Shown here one piece after another: positions 5,421 through 8,232 of a DNA stretch of 8,232 bases. Source of the stretch: DATACZ01 sp036258795 (GTDB taxonomy: Bacteria > Actinomycetota > CADDZG01 > JAHWKV01); the NCBI GenBank assembly GCA_036258795.1, contig DATACZ010000043.1:1-8232 (forward strand). The letters are read 5' to 3'. The notes beneath the pieces are model-generated. The model worked only from the letters and a program-made list of their open reading frames with translations, had not been told where the DNA came from and did not search any database. A program made the translations under genes and the position numbers. The stretch's first letter is position 1. Each line of letters begins with the position of its first letter.

Positions 5421-7057
5421 AGGGGGATATTCCCGTGCTTGCGCGGGGGTAGTGTCTCCCGCTTGGTCCTCAGGATCTCCAGGGCGCGAATCAGGCGGGG
5501 CCTCGTCTCCTGAGGTTCGATGACATCGTCGACATACCCTCGTTCTGCGGCGATGAAGGGGTTGGAGAAGCGCTCACGGTACTCGTCTATCAGCCGGGCT
5601 CTCGTTAGTTCAGGGTCCCCTGCCTGCTCCAGCTCCCTTCGGAACACCACCTCAACCGCACCCTCTGGGCCCATTACAGCAATCTCCGCAGTGGGCCAGG
5701 CAAAGTTGACGTCGGACCGGATGTGCTTGGAGTTCATAACGAGGTAGGCCCCTCCATATGCCTTTCGGGTTATGACCGTCATTCGGGGGACCGTGGCCTC
5801 GGTGAACGCGTACAGGAGCTTGGCCCCATGCCGGATGATTCCCCCATACTCCTGTGCGGTTCCAGGCAGGAAGCCGGGGACGTCGACGAAGGTGACGAGT
5901 GGGATGTTGAAGGCGTCGCAGAAGCGCACGAACCTTGCTCCCTTGGACGAGGAGTCGATGTCGAGAGTCCCCGCCAGAACCTGGGGTTGATTGGCTACTA
6001 CCCCCACGCAGTGCCCGTTGAGGCGACAAAAGCCGGTCAGGATGTTCCTGGCCCAGTGCGGGAAGACCTCCAGGAACTCCCCGTCGTCGAAGATTAGCTT
6101 GATGACCTCATGCATGTCGTACGGCTTGTTGGCCGAATCGGGCATCAACTCCGCCAGCCTGGGTTCCTCCCTCGAGGGGTCGTCGGTAGGCGAGAAATAA
6201 GGCGCATCCTCGAGGTTGTTGGAGGGCAGGAAGCTCAACAGGTACCTGACCATCTGCAGTGTCTGCTCTTCATCGGCACCCACGAAGTGAGCGACCCCTG
6301 ACTTGGAGGCGTGTGCCATCGCCCCGCCAAGCTCCTCGTGGGTCACATCCTCCCCGGTTACGGTCTTGATGACCGCCGGGCCGGTGATGTACATGTGGGA
6401 TGTGCCCTGGCTCATGAACACGAAGTCGGTAATTGCCGGGGAGTAAACGGCACCTCCCGCGGAGGGCCCGAGGATCACGGAGATCTGCGGTATCACCCCG
6501 GAGGCCCTCACATTGCGGTCGAAGATGTTGCCGTAGCCCGCCAGCGATGCGGCCCCCTCCTGGATCCTTGCCCCGCCAGAATCGTTCAGCCCGATCAGGG
6601 GGGCGCCGGTAGCTAGAGCAAGATCCATGATCTTGCAGATCTTCTCGGCGACGACCTCGCCCAACGACCCTCCGAAGATGGTGAAGTCCTGGGAGTAGAC
6701 GAATACCTTCCTGCCGTCGATGGTTCCCCAGCCGGTAACGACCCCGTCCCCGTAGGGACGGCGCTCCTCCAGCCCGAAGCCGGTGACCCGGTGCCGGCTG
6801 AGCATGTCGGTCTCATCGAAAGATCCCGGATCGAGTAGCCGGAGGATCCGCTCCCGGGCCGTGAGCTTTCCCCGGTCGTGCTGGCGCTGAACCGCTGCCC
6901 GCCCGCCACCTTCCAGCGCCTCGGACTTCCGGGCGCGAAGTTCGGCCGTTTGGTGACTTACCGGAGGCCGCGATGCGTCCTCGTGCTCCGGGACCCCTGG
7001 AATGGGGCCTGGCGCCTGTGGCTTGCCGGATATCTCTTCTTGCTCGGTCCTGGCCAT
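5417..7057 (-). CDS. pccB: Acyl-CoA (propionyl-CoA) carboxylase beta subunit, carboxyltransferase
   Basis: A 546-residue biotin-dependent carboxyltransferase of the PccB/AccD type. It transfers the carboxyl group from carboxybiotin to an acyl-CoA, giving methylmalonyl-CoA from propionyl-CoA (or malonyl-CoA from acetyl-CoA). The full two-domain crotonase-like structure is present. The N-domain shows KLTARERI (64-71), SGGARIQEG (160-168) and GPSAGGAVYSPA (197-208). The C-domain shows VDVPGFLPGTAQEYGGIIRHG (391-411, quoted as a region) and KAYGGAYLVMNSKH (432-445), ending in PPRKHGNIPL. The two GG-containing loops form the oxyanion holes. After GGAY, at residue 439, is Leu, where propionyl-specific enzymes have Asp. 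About 35 N-terminal residues are a Pro/Glu-rich extension; ATG 7057 has no clear Shine-Dalgarno. It lies 25 bp after the nucleotidyltransferase and overlaps the epsilon-like gene by 4 nt. The alpha subunit is not in the window. The family is certain; substrate is probable only. Confidence 0.96.
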   Translation of the reverse strand: MARTEQEEISGKPQAPGPIPGVPEHEDASRPPVSHQTAELRARKSEALEGGGRAAVQRQHDRGKLTARERILRLLDPGSFDETDMLSRHRVTGFGLEERRPYGDGVVTGWGTIDGRKVFVYSQDFTIFGGSLGEVVAEKICKIMDLALATGAPLIGLNDSGGARIQEGAASLAGYGNIFDRNVRASGVIPQISVILGPSAGGAVYSPAITDFVFMSQGTSHMYITGPAVIKTVTGEDVTHEELGGAMAHASKSGVAHFVGADEEQTLQMVRYLLSFLPSNNLEDAPYFSPTDDPSREEPRLAELMPDSANKPYDMHEVIKLIFDDGEFLEVFPHWARNILTGFCRLNGHCVGVVANQPQVLAGTLDIDSSSKGARFVRFCDAFNIPLVTFVDVPGFLPGTAQEYGGIIRHGAKLLYAFTEATVPRMTVITRKAYGGAYLVMNSKHIRSDVNFAWPTAEIAVMGPEGAVEVVFRRELEQAGDPELTRARLIDEYRERFSNPFIAAERGYVDDVIEPQETRPRLIRALEILRTKRETLPPRKHGNIPL

Positions 7058-7082
7058 CTTCGAAGTCTACCGGTGGTTGAGC

Positions 7083-7769
7083 CTAGCCAACCTTTTTCAG
7101 CTCCTCACTAGCCTCGATCACGTCCTTGACAGTGTCGATGCCTCGCCAATAGCCCAGGATGCGGAACCCGGCTAGCCGTCCCTGACGGGCGAGCTCAGGA
7201 AAGGTCGAGTCCTCATGATCCCCGACGTCCGGCAGAAGCTCGGCACAGCCTGCCTCCATGACGTAGATGCCCCCGTTGATCCAGTAGGGCAGCACTGGGC
7301 TCTGGCGAAAGCCGGTGATCAGGCCGTCGTCGAGGTCGACGATCCCCCAGCTGGTGCGGAAGGGCGCCAGCGCAACCGTCGCAATTGCGCCGGTAGCCCG
7401 GTGGTGGCCGAGCATCTCAATCAGCGAGAAGCGAGCGATCACATCCCCATTCATTGCGAACCAGCGTTCATTCCTGTCTGGAAGGTGAGCGGCTCCGTAC
7501 TTGAGGCCCCCGCCCCGTCCTAGGGCAGACTCTTCGACCGCATACCGAACCTCGGCACCGAACGGTGAGCCATCCCCCAGGAAGTCCTGGATCACCTCTG
7601 CCTTGTAGCCGCACGAGACGACGACCTTCGTGACGGAGTTCCTCACTAACCACCGTATCTGGTGCTCGATTATGGGAAGGCCCGCCACCGCCACCATGGC
7701 CTTAGGACGGTCGTCCGTGTAAGGGCGCATCCTCGTTGCCTTACCTCCGGCCAGGATCACTGCCTGCAC
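7083..7769 (-). CDS. Sugar-1-phosphate nucleotidyltransferase
   Basis: A 228-residue nucleotidyltransferase that makes an NDP-sugar from a sugar 1-phosphate and an NTP, supplying glycosyltransferases in the cytoplasm. The signature loop AVILAGGKATRMRPYT (3-18) binds the nucleotide triphosphate, with PKAM (23-25 region) holding the substrate Lys. NGD (107-109) carries the metal-binding Asp, and WINGGIYVM (163-171) and IDTVKD (211-216) match the sugar-binding part. The short length, without a left-handed beta-helix or extra C-terminal domain, fits the group with mannose-1-phosphate guanylyltransferase-like and heptose-1-phosphate guanylyltransferase (HddC-like) enzymes; glucose-1-phosphate thymidylyl- or uridylyltransferase is possible too. 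The start is GTG 7769, 9 bp after the epimerase stop and without a Shine-Dalgarno, pointing to coupled translation. Its place between methylmalonyl-CoA genes is odd; its product may feed the glycosyltransferase encoded to the left. Confidence 0.9.
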   Translation of the reverse strand: MQAVILAGGKATRMRPYTDDRPKAMVAVAGLPIIEHQIRWLVRNSVTKVVVSCGYKAEVIQDFLGDGSPFGAEVRYAVEESALGRGGGLKYGAAHLPDRNERWFAMNGDVIARFSLIEMLGHHRATGAIATVALAPFRTSWGIVDLDDGLITGFRQSPVLPYWINGGIYVMEAGCAELLPDVGDHEDSTFPELARQGRLAGFRILGYWRGIDTVKDVIEASEELKKVG

Positions 7770-7778
7770 GACGGGTTG

Positions 7779-8210
7779 CTAAACGATGCCCGGTTTGCCC
7801 GAGGGCCCGCGGGGGTGCTGAACGAGCTCGATCAGGACACCGAAGGTGCCACCTGGGTGCACGAATGCCACCTGGGTATTCCTCGATCCGGCTCGGGGAG
7901 TGGTGTCTATGAGGGGAATTCCTTCTTTTGCCAAGGTGCTGAGGGCAGCTTGGATGTCCTCGACCTGGTAGGCGATGTGGTGAAGGCCCTCTCCCCGTCG
8001 CTCGACAAACTTCCCCACGGGGGTGTCGGCGGACAGCGAGGAGAGCAGCTGGATGTAACAGTCGCCGACCCTCATCATTGCTTCCTCGACGCCCTGATCC
8101 TCCACCACTTCCCGGTGCTCGACCGAGAGGCCCCAAACCCCCGCGTAGAGATCGATTGCCGCGCCCAGATCGGCGACTGCCAAGCCGACGTGATCAACCT
8201 TGTCCAGCAT
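7779..8210 (-). CDS. mce: Methylmalonyl-CoA epimerase
   Basis: A 143-residue member of the vicinal oxygen chelate (glyoxalase-like) superfamily, of the normal length for methylmalonyl-CoA epimerase. The enzyme interconverts (S)- and (R)-methylmalonyl-CoA between propionyl-CoA carboxylase and the B12-dependent mutase. The opening DHVGLAVADL carries metal ligand His7; IQLL supplies Gln54, GLHHIAY a His (77 or 78), and LIELVQHP Glu128, matching the His/Gln/His/Glu metal site of the family. VVEDQGVEEAMM (35-46) fits the segment with the conserved Glu near the active site. ATG 8210 is preceded by AGGA with 7-nt spacing. It is the first gene of the leftward operon that is visible; anything upstream is outside the window. 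The carboxylase subunit two genes on makes propionate or odd-chain/branched-chain breakdown, or methylmalonyl-CoA supply, the likely purpose. Confidence 0.94.
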   Translation of the reverse strand: MLDKVDHVGLAVADLGAAIDLYAGVWGLSVEHREVVEDQGVEEAMMRVGDCYIQLLSSLSADTPVGKFVERRGEGLHHIAYQVEDIQAALSTLAKEGIPLIDTTPRAGSRNTQVAFVHPGGTFGVLIELVQHPRGPSGKPGIV

Positions 8211-8217
8211 GCAGTGA

Positions 8218-8221
8218 TCCT
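8218..8221 (-). promoter_or_regulatory. Shine-Dalgarno AGGA of the epimerase gene
   Basis: The minus strand reads GTAGGATCACTGCATG, placing AGGA 7 nt before the ATG at 8210 and supporting that start. The overlapping TAGGAT also resembles an actinobacterial -10, but it lies too close to the window edge to judge whether a promoter is present. Confidence 0.6.
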
Positions 8222-8232
8222 ACCGTTCACCG

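Noticed and set aside
1..8232. CRISPR arrays, tRNA/rRNA genes, insertion sequences, toxin-antitoxin pairs or phage genes.
   Set aside because: Looked for by eye on both strands; no repeat-spacer pattern, tRNA-like fold, terminal inverted repeats or transposase/integrase motifs were seen.

Overview
The window looks like a high-GC actinomycetote genome. The evidence is an acyl-CoA carboxylase beta subunit followed, with a 4-nt overlap, by a small epsilon-like subunit (an arrangement known mainly from Actinomycetota), GC-rich codon use, and several genes with GTG or TTG starts and little or no Shine-Dalgarno sequence. The class cannot be fixed from sequence alone. Eight protein-coding genes cover almost all of it. 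No RNA gene, CRISPR array, insertion sequence or convincing terminator was seen.

Left part (about 1-5100), envelope or glycan-like genes. A membrane acyltransferase of family 3 runs leftward off the window edge (1-958). It is divergent from a CmoB/DUF1698-like SAM methyltransferase (1110-1880, plus strand). The methyltransferase converges, with only 3 bp between stop codons, on a large leftward protein with two GT-B glycosyltransferase modules in tandem (1884 to about 4244). Upstream of that, in the same direction, is a coiled-coil protein fused to a worn methyltransferase-like domain (4261-5100). Acyl, methyl and glycosyl transfer in one place suggests building and decorating a surface polysaccharide or glycolipid, but no polymerase, flippase or transporter is in view.

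Right part (5133-8210), a leftward operon: methylmalonyl-CoA epimerase, a sugar-1-phosphate nucleotidyltransferase, carboxyltransferase beta subunit, epsilon-like subunit. Epimerase and carboxylase are consecutive steps from propionyl-CoA to (R)-methylmalonyl-CoA. The biotin carboxylase/BCCP alpha subunit and the mutase are not here. The nucleotidyltransferase in the middle belongs by function with the glycan genes on the left.

The join between the two parts (5101-5142) holds a perfect 6-bp inverted repeat enclosing a TATAGT hexamer, then a strong Shine-Dalgarno sequence, so the coiled-coil/glycosyltransferase pair may have its own promoter. The points most worth a second look are the missing canonical start codon of the tandem glycosyltransferase (homology-like sequence continues 33 codons upstream to a CTG), the degenerate methyltransferase domain, and a Leu at the acyl-CoA specificity position of the carboxylase. 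I see no clear evidence of a wholly new system; most of the window is recognisable families in a somewhat unusual arrangement.
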